This document shows positions 32,645 through 44,824 of a stretch of DNA of 64,000 bases, piece by piece (position 1 is the stretch's first letter; each line of letters opens with the position of its first letter). The position numbers and the translations under genes are program-made. The stretch is taken from contig CM074857.1 in assembly GCA_037501455.1 (NCBI GenBank), positions 104,813,501-104,877,500 on the forward strand, read 5' to 3'. Source of the stretch: Lantana camara (taxonomy: Eukaryota; Streptophyta; Magnoliopsida; Lamiales; Verbenaceae). The notes under the pieces are model-generated. The model was given only the letters and a program-made list of their open reading frames with translations. It made no database searches and had not been told where the DNA came from.

Positions 32645-35064
32645 TGTTGGAAAATAGGAATCAGAAAGCAGCGGAAATTTAAAAATTTTACAACAAAAGG
32701 ATCTTAGACTTGCAATCGTGAATCCAAATTCGTAGAGATCAAGAAACTCACTTAGGTAGTAGCTTTCTTGACACGTTTTGAGCCGCCCTCAAACGCGCTT
32801 CATGCGGTAATGACAACCCGTCCCTCGAAATCTCTTTCTACTTCAAAATCCATTGTAGGGATAACAATTCACACCAACCTAGATTCAAATCATGTTAGGG
32901 AAGTTCTTAACGATATAACATAAAGAAAGAAACATGAAACGAGAAAAGCATGATTGAAACTCCATTCGAAAACCAGTTTTGCGAAAGTAGAAATCTGTCA
33001 GTCATAAAATCCTCGTGAAAAAAATTCGTCCTTTAGGATATGGACGAACGGTTTTCGCCATCTTCTTTGGTTCGATTTTTTCACTTGTATTCTGTTGGGT
33101 TCAGAATCGTTTCACCAGCCCTTCTGGTCGTTTTGCTTGATCCCCACTACTTGGTAAAGCTCGAATCATCAAAACTTCTAACTTGAAGCTCTCTAGAGAT
33201 AGTCCACCAACTTGGCTACAATCTAACTAGTAAGGATGCTAATTCTCTAGTTTGTGTTTAGGCTTAACCTAGGGTTTATTTGATTCTTGGAGAAAGGAAG
33301 GTGTTCAACACATGAACCAAAAATTCTCTATCACTCTCTAAGGGGAGCTCGAGCTCCCCTATATATAGGAAGGGGAGGGCCGAAAATCCTAGTCCTTATG
33401 GACTAAGGATTTGGTCCCTCTCTCCTATTACTTGAACTTCAAGTAATTATCAACTTTGACTTTGAATTCTAATTCAAATCAACTTTTAAGAGAGCTAAAA
33501 TTATCCAAACCTTTTGGATAATATTATACTTTATTTATTAATAAATAAATAACTTATTTATCTAATTAATTAATTCATAATTAATTAAATAGATTATTTT
33601 CTCCAAAATTAGACTTTTTTTTTAATTTAAAATTAAACCAAAGTCTAGCAACAGGTGTTTAGCCCCCAATGGGGTAATTCTAGCCCGAGCCTGGCTCGGC
33701 CAAACCGGTGTAATGAGGGGGCGAGTGTTTTACACTTGCCCTGTGGTTGGTGGAAAATTTAGGGAAAGTGACCAATCTACACTTGCTCTTTAATTGGTTG
33801 GGGTTCGGCCGAGCCTGATCTGGGTTAGAATTCCCCCCCCCCCCCCCCCCCCCAATGACACGTGTCCAGTCAAATAAACATGTGTCCCTTACCCTATAAT
33901 CAAATAAACACGTGTGGCACATGTGTCCCAATGACACGTGTCCAGTCACGTGTAACTCATGTAACCAAGTTGTTGTGTGTGACTCTCTAGGTTCTCAATT
34001 CAATTAGCAGTGACTCTAGTTAATTAATTCACTAATTAATTAATCAGTCCACAGATTACACGACCACAGTCTAGCAACAGGTGTTTAACCCCTAGCTGAA
34101 TTGGAATGTTCGGATTCGACAGAACCTTTAAGTCATTGATTCATGTGAGATACAATCCTCCTACTTACTATCTCTCAACCAAGATCTAGGGTAAGGGAAT
34201 AATTAGAACCCTAATAATCCGGTCTTAAAGCTAAGTGCATTTCATATCCATTTGATCTCAATCCAATAAACCCTTTTCTTGATGTCTTGATCTACTGCCT
34301 TGGCCAAGGACTTCATATGACATATGAATGACTTACACAATAAGATATCACCTTGCAAATGCAAGTGTAGGTCCTTTCTTGATTCTCATTCACTTTTATG
34401 AATCACTTGTGCAGCCCCCAACATAAGCCTTAAATCAGTTGTCTAAGGCGACACCCTTTAAAGCTTATACCTAAGACTACAGAGTTAACTCATAAAGTGA
34501 CATGGAACCTCAAGTCTAAGGATCAATTAATCACATCAATGACTCATGAGATATTTCCTAATCTGGAAGTTTCCATTTCCTGAAATAGAAATTCCTCTCC
34601 CATGTAGGAATCTTCTCATACGGGGCACCTCAGTGAACTTACTTATAGAAGTAAACACCCTCATGTATCACGCACGTATCAACTCTACACTTTGCACCTA
34701 CATGAAACAAGGTGGTCCTTCTTAAGGGCGTGATCCCACAAGCAAGCCTTAAAGGAGTCAGGTTGACACTCCCACTGTCTGTAGGACTCATCAGCTTGAA
34801 GTATTTTACTAATCATGACTTATGTGATATAGGGCTCGTTTCATGAACCATTTCACCTAAATGGTAGAGTCTTAAAGTCATCAGGATTAGAGGAGTTCTC
34901 ATACATGCGCACGTAATGGAAACACAAAAAACACGTATTGACATATAAAGAAGTGTTTGCCTAGATTATAATAAATCGTATATTATTCAAAGATTGTCTG
35001 TGATATAAGGAAAGTCCCAAAGCAGATTACGCTAAACCAGCTTTCTAGGGCACTATTCCTAACA
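32645..35064 (-). mobile_element. Copia 3' LTR, minus orientation
   Basis: 2420 bp from TGTTGGAAAATAG to CTATTCCTAACA. To its right, read on the minus strand, an AAGTGGGAGAT polypurine tract precedes it and then decayed pol, so it is the 3' LTR of a minus-strand element. A small MITE is inserted at about 33671-33853. Confidence 0.8.
33671..33853. mobile_element. MITE inside the Copia LTR
   Basis: Inverted ends GGGGTAATTCTAGCCCGAGCC and a right end reading TTAGAATTCCCC (inverse), with GGCTCGGCC / GGCCGAGCC inside. The right terminus has grown into a run of 21 C residues (33833-33853). Further right, agtctagcaacaggtgttta-type sequence at about 34070 repeats that at about 33642, so the whole 33665-34068 block may be one insertion or a duplication. 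Confidence 0.6.
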
Positions 35065-37905
35065 ATCTCCCACTTGCCCGTAAAAGCCATTTAGGTACTC
35101 TAAGTCCCATCTTCTCAAGATGTACTTTGAGAGCCTATTGACTTCGGGCGTTTCCAAAGTGGATCTGCAATGTTCTCTCTGCTGATGTAACCCTCTTAAT
35201 TATACATCTCTAAGGAAACACATTTTCCTTATAAAGTGATTCATAATCACGTGTTCAATCTCTTGGTGAGGTCTTGGTTCTCTTACTTGAGTAGCCATCC
35301 ATTTAATCATACGATATAATAATGGTGTTGTTTCATGCTAGGAACTTCATCTAACTAGTTAGATGGAGTTTCTTACCCAAACACTTACCTTAGCGGTATT
35401 TAATATGACTAAGTACTCAACTACAATAGTCGAGATTTTGCCACGTTTGTGCTTGGAATGTTTCCAACACGTTGCATTGCCATTGAGGCAAAAATTGCAT
35501 CCTTTCAATGATTTACATTTTACAATCATCTATGTTTGATGCAACAGTTACATTAAAATATCCTTTCAATGATAAGATCTTTTGGGCTCTGTAAACTAAT
35601 ATATATCCTCATTTCTTCTCAAGTACTCCGAGGACATCCTTTACAGAGATCTAATGACCTTCTCTGAGGTCGTATTAGTTTCGGCCCACTACGCTTAGTG
35701 TTGCCTCATATCTAATTTAGTACATAACTTTTCATACAATATGCACCCTTTCCTTTAAAGGGGCATTTGGACATTCCAACTTTCTGAAAGTTATCTTAGG
35801 ATACTCCTCTTCAAAAGAGATGTTCCAATGTCCATACTAAACTCCTTTTAGTACCTTTGTTTATGCACTCTTTTGTGATAATCCTTTTATTCTCTTAGAT
35901 CTATCTTCCATAGATCTCACTGTCGATAATCAAGAATAATCACTAAGATCTTTCATGTCAAATTGTTTCTTAAACAAGAATTGGTAACTTTCATGTCATC
36001 CTTGACATTCCTAATGAGAAGGATGTCGTCTTCTAAAGAACCAAAAATTGACTCTTACATCACTAACTTTCATATGTACACTTTTGAGACTTATTCGACT
36101 TCCATCTGTGTCAAACGATTTGAATATCCTATGGAATCGAACTGTCTAACTCCTAGAAGCCTTTATCAATCCACATATTGACTTTAGGGATTTGCATACC
36201 TTATGCATACTCCCACTGAATATGAGATTTATTCAAATACCTTATTTTAGTCTCTTTCAATCTCATATTGAACAAGATAGTTCTCATATTCATTTATCAT
36301 ATCTCATAGTCAGAATATGAGGATGTGGTAAATACAATCCAAATGGACTTTTGCATTTCAACCGTCAAGAAGGTTGTAATGCTTTCATTTACTCGAAGGT
36401 CTAGGAGCTTGATCCTATCAGGTGGATCAACAAAGTTCCAAACTTGGCTTGAGTATATGGAATCCACATTGGATTTCAAGGCTTGCTTACGCTACTCAGA
36501 TTCCAAATCTGACAGTGCTTCCTCTTTAAGTAATTCCTCAGCTATCTAGGAATGTGTTCTAAACACATTTTAAGAGGAGGGTTTTTCATACGTGTACTTA
36601 CTCTAAAATTTTAGCTAAGTTTTATCAGATGGGCTCGTTTCTTCTATATGTGGCGTGGATATTTATCCTCAAATTTCTTTGAGGTCTGCTTGCTTGCCTT
36701 TCTTCTTCTATAGGAACGATTCCATAAGAAAGGTACATTCCTTGAGACAAACAACCTTTGTTCAAGGGAATCGCAGAAACGATATCCTGTATTGTTGTAT
36801 AAACTTGAACTCGTTTCAAGCTTATCTCCCACTATCCTCTTCATTTAAGAGGATTCCACTAGATTCTTTGACAAGAATAATTAGGGAATTTAGTATGCCA
36901 CATTGCATAGTGTAACTAAAGGATGCACTAAATTCAAAATCTCTAACTGCATATTCTGGGAGTTCATTCCTAGAATGATTATAAGTCAGTAAAGCCTACT
37001 ATGAAATGCACCATATCCTATTAGGTTTCATTCCCTCATTCGGAAGCACTAAGGTGTTCTCGAATTAGTTCACTGAGAGATAATCCTATTATCTCTAAGA
37101 CGACTAAGGAATTAGTTGCTAAGATATTGGCTATCTCGATCATATCGATTTACCTATAACTTATGACTACTTCGGTTCCTAACCTCCTTCTGAAATTCTA
37201 AGAATTTCATATAAGTTTCGAATTTGTACTTCAACAAGTACACTCATTCACAATGATTAAATTGACGATTGTATCTAGTGCTTACATTAAGCATCTTATA
37301 GTCATCAGCATGGATCGAAATCCACTATAATTTTGGCACGTTCCACGTTTCACATAAACAATGTTTCGGGAACGTTTCCCTTTAAGATAGGATTCATAGG
37401 AAGTTAACTCTCTAGGTTCATTTTCGTGAAATGATCCTAAGAAGTCTAACTTGCTAATCCTTTTATATCTTAACGTTCCAAAGTAATTTGAAGCTTTGTC
37501 GTCTCACTTACTTTTGTTATCTCGTTGTATGTTCAGAACATTAGTGCTTTGAGTCTTTGCACAACGGATTATGCAGAATCAACTAAAGACTAGTGAATTC
37601 TATTCCTAGTAGAATTACTAAACGAGGTAACATTTCAGAGTACTCATACTCTTTGCAGTTCCCTTCCAAAGTTCTTATTTGCTACTATAGAAGCAAACGT
37701 CCACTCCTACCCTCAGGTGTAAGAGTTGTTTATCAGTATGTTAGTTTAAGTCATTTGCATGAATGTGTGATTTGTCATCCAAGTGAAACTTTAGGGATAT
37801 GTAAATGTTTTTTTTCAAGAAAAATTAGACACGAAAAGTCTAACCCCAAAGGTCAGGATTTGGGAATGGTAAACGGTATGACTCCTCCCTTTGGTACATA
37901 GATGC
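35065..37905 (-). pseudogene. Copia pol remnant (integrase-RT-RNase H)
   Basis: On the minus strand, recognisable Copia reverse transcriptase starts near 36490 (motif like SNVDSIYSSQVWNFVDPPDRIK). The RNase H C terminus is near 35300-35110 (HFIRKM..., ENIADPL-like). Stops and frameshifts are scattered throughout, so no complete frame remains. The part from about 36500 to 37905 should be integrase by position but I could not read clear motifs. The 5' half of the element is missing. Confidence 0.7.
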
Positions 37906-38572
37906 AAACAAACACAACACGACACTGACGGTGATATAATTTTTTTTCTATAATTTTCTATACGGAAAATGTCAGACATGGTAAAGGTGTGAACCTAATG
38001 AAGGATTGGGGGAGGGGTTGAGCACCCCAATCCCGCCCTCTCCACCTCCGCCCCACTAATACGCCCCCTCTAAAAAATTTCAAATGCATATATAAAATAA
38101 ATTAGGGGCAGATTATTGTAAAGACATTTTAAATAATTTGAATATTTTAATTAATTAGTTATTAATTTTTTAATTGAGATACATATTTTTAGAAATGTTC
38201 GTATATCATAGATTACTCACCAAAAAAACCTCGGGATATTATGGATAAAGTTCGATTAAGATCCAACCCACATCCGTTGCGGTTGGGCTACCCCCCATTG
38301 GGTAATATGATGGATATGATAATTGTTGTAAGTGGTGAGGTAGAGTCGTAGAATATAGGCCGGGCCTTTAACGTTAATTGTGAGAGTTGTTAATGGGTCG
38401 GGTTGGATTAGCATCTAAAAAATTTTAAATTCGAATCTCATAAATATGGATTGGTAAATATAAAATTGGAATTGGATTCGGTTTAATATAAAATGTACTA
38501 TAAATTTTGAAATTAGATAATAATTAAAATTGTTATGTAATTATATAATATATTATTACATACAATTATACA
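37906..38572. other. Intergenic, repeat-derived
   Basis: Contains a relative of the dispersed GACACTGACGG repeat (about 37915-37990), a G/C-rich patch near 38000-38060, and AT-rich DNA. No gene is seen. Confidence 0.5.
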
Positions 38573-39112
38573 TGATCGAGCCAAAAATCCGGCTGCTGGT
38601 GCTCGAGCTGGAGATTGTCGACCACCCAAGTATTTATATTGAGGGGAAAGCCTTGGCCTGGAAGTTTTGTCTGAAAAGGAAGGAGCAAACGTGAGCTGAA
38701 GGCCGACCTAGGACAAGGTGGGGGTTGGCCCAGGGTCGGCACTTCGACGCTCAAGTCAACGTCTTGATTTAGGAGAGAGATTCAAGCTGAAAATGCGAGT
38801 GAAATGCGCTTACCCCTTGGAACAAATGAGTGGGGTATTTATACCCCTGGGTCATGTAGGGTTGGTGCATAGCCTACGAGGAGCATTTAATGCCCTGCGG
38901 TGGTAGGTCCCTTGTTATCAGTGGCCCACTTATCACCTGTAGGTCGACTGTTGACCTGTAGGTTGATAGTTGACCTTTATATCGATGGTTGATTTGTAGG
39001 TCGATAGTTGATCTATAGGTCGATAGTTGACCAAGTCCATCGGGCGTGTTGACCTAAGCAGGTCGATCATGTGGTGAGATTTGTTGCCACGTGGTCAGGT
39101 GAAATCCTGACA
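38573..39112 (-). mobile_element. Tat-lineage solo LTR
   Basis: About 540 bp sharing blocks with the Tat LTR at 15024-15701 (CAAAAATCC near the left, cacttcgacgctcaagtca, TGCCACGTGG and a CTGACA right end). No gag or primer site follows and no 5-bp duplication is seen. It abuts the start of duplication copy 2. Confidence 0.65.
38938..39031. repeat. 20-bp minisatellite in the Tat LTR
   Basis: About five imperfect copies of TGTAGGTCGATAGTTGACC. Confidence 0.8.
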
Positions 39113-39117
39113 CGTCA

Positions 39118-39690
39118 TACCCGATCGATTTATCAGGTAAAACTCCCCCTTCCGCCTACCCCCCTATCCCGAAGCCGGCCGGCCAAAACGGCCGGTTCTG
39201 GTGCATCCCGGAAACGCGAAGAACTGGACCGCATTGGCCGGAGCTTTATCCTGGGCTTGCACACAGGGGAACCGGACCTGCGACCCGATCCAACCCGGTG
39301 GAAAGTGCTTTAAACCGAATACATTGATGAACCATGCGAGCTATGCTTTCAGCTCGTACTGGGCTCAGATGCTGTCGGCAGGGGCGACTTGCTCTTTTGA
39401 TGGGTTAGCCAAGTTGACCTCAAAAGATCCAAGTAAGTCAACTTTTTCACTAATTACATGTTTAAAGATGGATAATTATACTAATTAATTGATTTATTAG
39501 GTCAATGTTGATTACTTGGCCTTGCCAAACTTGGCTAAAGATTGCAACTTTTTTAGTTTGTTTGCTCGGTTTATATCTCATTTATTTGGGTTCGACTCGG
39601 GTGGGGAAAATTGATGGAATCTTGATGATCTTGTTGTGTTGCAGGTTGTGGATCTTGCAAGTTTCCAAGTGTAAAGATAGCAGATCGATT
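39118..39690 (+). pseudogene. 5'-truncated glucanase copy
   Basis: Starts within exon 2 of the glucanase, before the X8 domain, directly after the Tat LTR, so the signal peptide and GH17 domain are missing. A one-base deletion relative to the intact gene near 39210 shifts the X8 frame right after the Trp-Cys pair. The exon 2 donor (near 39431) and exon 3 acceptor (39643) are kept. The stop codon TGA of the intact gene is changed (to CGA), so exon 3 runs on. It is non-functional. Confidence 0.88.
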
Positions 39691-41666
39691 GCTAGTATGT
39701 TGGTTGATTTATTTGACCTTAATTGTTTGTTATTGACTTATTGATCATTATTTTCATGGGAAGTGACTGGTTTTGTTGTACAACCAGTTCGAATAGAAGG
39801 CTATTTTGAGATGGGCAGTGTATTAACATGGGCCTCATTGGCCACTTTTCAATACCTTTCGAGGACTTTTAGGTTCTTTTCCTTCTTTTGCAATATTTGG
39901 TTTTACGATGTAGGAGTGTACAACTAAGCTTGTCTTCCCCAATTACTTATTTGATTGGGGATGTCATAAAGTGATTTGTATTATTAGTACCAAACCTAAG
40001 TTATCAAATCCATTAAATTAATAGAATTTTTCCGTGTACACAATAATTTCTTGTTCGTTTGACTAGCAAAATTGTATTTCGAACCTGACTCGATTAAATC
40101 ATTGTAATAAAAGAATGGATATTTTATTCTTGTCATGTGATTGGTGGAAAATTTTAACTTGTCATCATCTATATATGAAAAGGCATATATATAAGTCTAG
40201 AACTAGTAAGTGTTGTGTCATGTGTGAAAGCAAAAGGAGAGTGGAAAAAAGAGAAAGCGATGGAATATTGTGACTTTGAGAAATGTCAAAATTGTCGAGT
40301 GATTTTTCTTATGGAGCATCTTCGCTTTACAATTGGCTATTCAGTAATGGTAGTATATATTATGGTCTATGGAGATCCAAACCTACTTAACAAGTCCATT
40401 AACAACCCAAAATATGTGCTCAGATCTCTCCACTTGTCAATTTACTGTATTTATCGCTTTAAAACGAATTAAGATTTTAGTTATTCACCTTAACGAATTT
40501 GTATGGATTTTTTATTTTAAAATGACTCAAATTTTTTTAATTTAGGCATTTAATAATATAATTTTTTTATTTAATATATATTTAGTGTGAAATGCTGAAC
40601 TTAGGTTGTTATTATCAATCCTAAAACTGATTTTCTTATATTATTTCTTAAAATTTATTTGCAACTATATATAAAATAAAGTTATATTATATATGATGGG
40701 GTTTTACCCAATTAGGACACGCGACACGGCCTCACGCGAGATACAATGAGGGGAGCTCGCTTGTGAAGAGTTGTGTTTGGGAGCTCGTCTGGTAAGCTCG
40801 TTCCTTACGACTCTACATATGAGAGAATACTCAGGTAGTTAGAATACTAATGACAGAACTTTGGGTCAAGAGGGGTACTTTAGGTGAATACGGAATACAA
40901 CACAGAACACGAAAGAAAATGAGAGAATGGATTCGACGAGTACTTACCGATATATTTAATTACTAAAAATATTTTTTTATAAGACAACTCATTATGCCAC
41001 CTAGGCAAATGTGAAGAGGCAAGGTGAATATCCTTGAAGACGTATGCTAGTTATCCATAATTCAAAGGGGTCCAATTCCAACCGTGTTGCTTCACGGGCC
41101 TGTAAGAAATTATGCTAAATAATCTGAAGCCCATAATTACTTTGGGGCCTAGTCATTTTAGTCAAGCATGTGCCCGGCCTTGGAGGCTTGCAAATACCTA
41201 GTAACAGATATTTAATTTACCAAAAAAAAGTACGACACACACACACATAACTAATTATTTATCAATAATTTTAGAGTCTTTCGATATTTATTTTGGATTA
41301 TTACTTTTTTTTTTTTTTTAAATTATCCTTGGTTTTCCAATTATTCAAAATGAAATTCGAAGACTCCCCAACGTTGTTGACTGTCTGCACAATTCTAGAA
41401 TCCTAAATATAGAATAAACATTTTGATAGCTTATTCTTATCTTATCAAATTAAATTTGAATATAAAAATTCAAATAGTTTAATATGCTATCGGAAACAGG
41501 CCGGATTTCTAGGCTTTTTCGCCAAAGAGAATTTAAATAATTACGTATTTTTCTCCTAAGTACAATGCTTAATTAGTTATTCCTGCAATAATCCTGCTCT
41601 TATTGTCGTTGCATAGGTGGCCACTGCTTATACATAGGCAATTATTAATCCCTTTGATTAGTGGGT
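39118..41666. repeat. Segmental duplication, copy 2
   Basis: Matches 20533-25127 in direct orientation, about 18.6 kb downstream of copy 1. It lacks the hAT MITE, hAT elements A/B and the first SINE of copy 1 and so shows the ancestral empty sites. It ends at about 41666 next to a short hAT-like end (attcggattgg ... ggttgacggcccta, about 41672-41712). Confidence 0.9.
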
Positions 41667-41954
41667 ACCAAAATTCGGATTGGATTAAAATCCGAACGGT
41701 TGACGGCCCTATTTCGGTGCTTGGTTAACAATACAATCGGAAGCCCAATGGGCCACTGACCCAGCATTTTTGGACGCAATATTGAGGGAATTGAGACCCA
41801 CTATTATTGGGCTGTGTAAATACATATCCAAACCCATTTTCTGGTGTTCTTCTGCAGATTGCAGAACACCCCCCGCCAAAACTTCTCTTCTCAGGGGACT
41901 TATACGTACAAAATCTGTATGTAATTGTGAAGTAATCTACACTGAATTGCAGCT
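39691..41954. other. Duplicated flank and promoter region
   Basis: Non-coding DNA of duplication copy 2 to 41666, then about 290 bases including a hAT-like remnant and the likely promoter and leader of the gene at 41955. Confidence 0.6.
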
Positions 41955-44536
41955 ATGGCGGAGCTAAAACCTAGCCCAAGTGGTGGAAAAGCTGACGTTA
42001 GAAGCATCAGGTGCCCGCACTGCGCCGGCCCCCTTTCCAAGGAGATGGTAAACCTTACAATTGCTTTGATTTTTTGCTTTGTGATTGTATGGTGTCCTGA
42101 TTCCTGAGTTTTGATTGGGTTGCAGGAGATTAGCGAGTGGACTGTTCCTCCGCTCATCAGAGACAGCTTTTCCATGGTGTGGATATAGTTATTCTTCCGT
42201 TTATACATGTATGTGTTTATACATTTGTTAGGGTATTTTAATTTAGAGTCGTTTCAATTTCTTTTCTGTCATTAAATCAGATTGGATCGGCGGAACGGCA
42301 GGAGCTTTTTATGGCTTCAACTTTGGTATGCATTTGTTTTTGCAGCTGTTTGTGATGATTTTTTTATTCCTCAATTGCGTTTCCTTTAGCTGGATTGTAG
42401 GTGCTTATGATTTTCGGTTGATGCAAATTGATTTGTTGGATTATTGTTCTTGGAGATGGATTTTTATTTGTATCTCTTGCCTGCATCTGTCAGGGTATCT
42501 GTTGGTGGAGTTTTAGATTGTTAGCTATGTTCTTTATTTAGTCACTCAGAACCCAAATGGCCAAACTGAAGCTACTAATTTGTAAAAGTTTTATGGGAAG
42601 TCATACTTTCTGATTGGTAATCAGTTTATTAATCTGCTGTGGCACTTTTTCAGCATGCATTCAATCCTCGGGGAGATACATTGCCCTATAGTTTGCTATT
42701 TTGATTTTCCGTTTTCATGAAGCTGTTGGATGTTAGAAAATCCCATCAATTGGAAAAGTGTTGAGTTTGGATAACGTGAGGATCAGGCAACATCTTAATG
42801 GAGAAATTTCAGGTGGAGAGGTGAACCACATGTGTCATAAATTCTCTTTTTATTACCGATTATATGCATCATAAATGCTTGGTCTTTTGCTTGAACCTGT
42901 TTGGCTGTAGCTGCAAAAGCTTATTGATGTGTTTTTTATTATTTTATTTTGATTGAAAGATGCAAATTTTACATTTCCTTTACTTGTAGACATACAATCG
43001 TTACCACATTGTAATAATGCTAGAAAGAAGACCGTCGGAGATTGATTTTGTGATTTGTATATCATCAAGTCAACTGTGTTCCCATATTTTCATATATTCA
43101 CTTGAAGTTAATTAATGTCCATGCTGATCTGTGCATTTTAGTTGTTCTGCTGGTGTGTGAGTTATTGACAAATATATACTCACTTCATCCTCTCCTACAT
43201 CAATACTTTTGCAGCTATGCCGATTGTGAGGAGGTGGATTAAAGGACCCATGTGGTTGCAATTCCTTGTTGGTGTAAGTGTTTCAATGTCTGTTCTTGTA
43301 TTTCTTGAATGCTGCAATCGAGTCTGTCACTGGACCTTGTTTCTCCTTTTGTTTGCTTTCCTCGTGTACTATGGGTAGTGGGTTTTGGCAGTTATTAATA
43401 TTTCAAATTAGTAATGGCATTCTCTTTGTTTTTTGCTTAAGGAGGTAAGTTAAGTAGAAGTGTCTTTTATTGATTTAGTTTCACTGGAAGTGATAATATG
43501 TTTGCTGCTATATGTTTCACCAATGGCTTGTGAGTTGTGACACTGCAGTCAACACCCTTTCTGTTGTTTGGAGGTCCTTGTTTCTGTGTTAGCCAGTACA
43601 CTCTTTTCTGGAGTATCAAATATGTTATATCTAACTATCATTTAACTTCTCTTGTGATTGTGTTCTCTCTTCCTCTTATTTTTTCTTATGTTCTGTAAAT
43701 CTTTTGTGCTCATTGTTTTCTCATCTGGATGTGCCGGGTTAGCAGGTGCGATTTGCTTCCCATAGAACTGTGAATACTTGAAATGTGACTTGTAAAATAT
43801 TTGGTTCCTCCTATTAATACTTGCTGATATAGTGTTGAAACTTGAAAGGAGTGAGTCAACAAGCGAATTTCTTGTTTCATACTTGCAACCCCAAAACATT
43901 AGGATCATGAAAAATCCACATGGAATCGAGTAACCTTCATGCAACTTTCGCCACGCTATTATCACGGAATTCAATCTCTAGAAAAATAGTTTCTAATATA
44001 GGAGCTTTCCATTTTATCTTCTCTTTGAAAAACTAAGAAGATTTAAACTGGAAAGAGGTGGATGCTTAATTAGGAACTTAGGAAGAACAAATCATATTTT
44101 TGTTCTCAGGTTTTAGGGAATATAGATGTGCAACTTTATTAGCCACAGATATTGTTTTTCATGTTTACCTATTTTTTTTAAGCACATACCGAGTAAGAAA
44201 AGCAACATAAATGGATATTGAGCTGGCTATAAATTAGTGCATAGTCATTTTCATGTAAGAAAGTTAATGCCTTCGCCCATAGACATATTGGTTCAGGGAA
44301 GTATGCAAAATTCCTAAGAAAGGTCTTGTGGTTTGTTCTTGCTGACCTACCATAAAATACAATATTCGATCTTTTACTTTCTACTGTTCACTTACCATGC
44401 TTATGACACCCCTTTGGCCCCAGTACATATCATGCGTTTCACATATTTATGTGCAGGTGGTTCCATTCCAGCTCTAGCTCAACTTGTATCTTCATCTTAT
44501 CATGCCGTTGTGTCGTCTCCACCTTCATCCTCATAA
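41955..44536 (+). pseudogene. Uncharacterised CxxC membrane-protein gene, probably decayed
   Basis: Exons read by motif are 41955-42047 (MAELKPSPSGGKAD, then CPHCAGPLSKEM), 42126-42176 (EISEWTVPPLIRDSFSM) and 42281-42325. They continue at 43215-43273 (MPIVRRWIKGPMWLQFLVG), about 43706-43745 (IVFSSGCAGLAG) and 44457-44536 (SIPALAQLVSSSYHA..., stop TAA). The pieces form an N-terminal CxxC motif and a glycine-rich hydrophobic segment, like a small conserved plant protein of unknown role. Two defects are visible: exon 3 must be read one base out of phase with exon 2 to give GGTAGAFYGFNF, and no AG acceptor precedes the IVFSSGC exon. So it is probably a pseudogene, or my exon borders are wrong. 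Confidence 0.55.
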
Positions 44537-44824
44537 AGCCTGAAAAAATTACCCAATCTGGAATATTCTTCCCACTTTATTTACTAATGAAGGGAGGAAT
44601 TAAAGGGTTCGACCATTATGAACTCTCAGTTTCTTTAGTTAATATAAGCATATATGGGTTGTATTCCTCTCATATACAACTTTTGGTTGGAACCATAAGT
44701 AATTTCTACAATTAGCCATATATGCACATCGAATGTGTACTTACAAATGCTGGAATTACATGTAAAGTTCGCTCAAACCGTGTAAAAAGGTCCTCTTTCC
44801 AAATTTGATCGTATTGAATACGCC

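Noticed and set aside
35963..37901. Several plus-strand frames of 60-102 codons
   Set aside because: Antisense to the decayed Copia pol.
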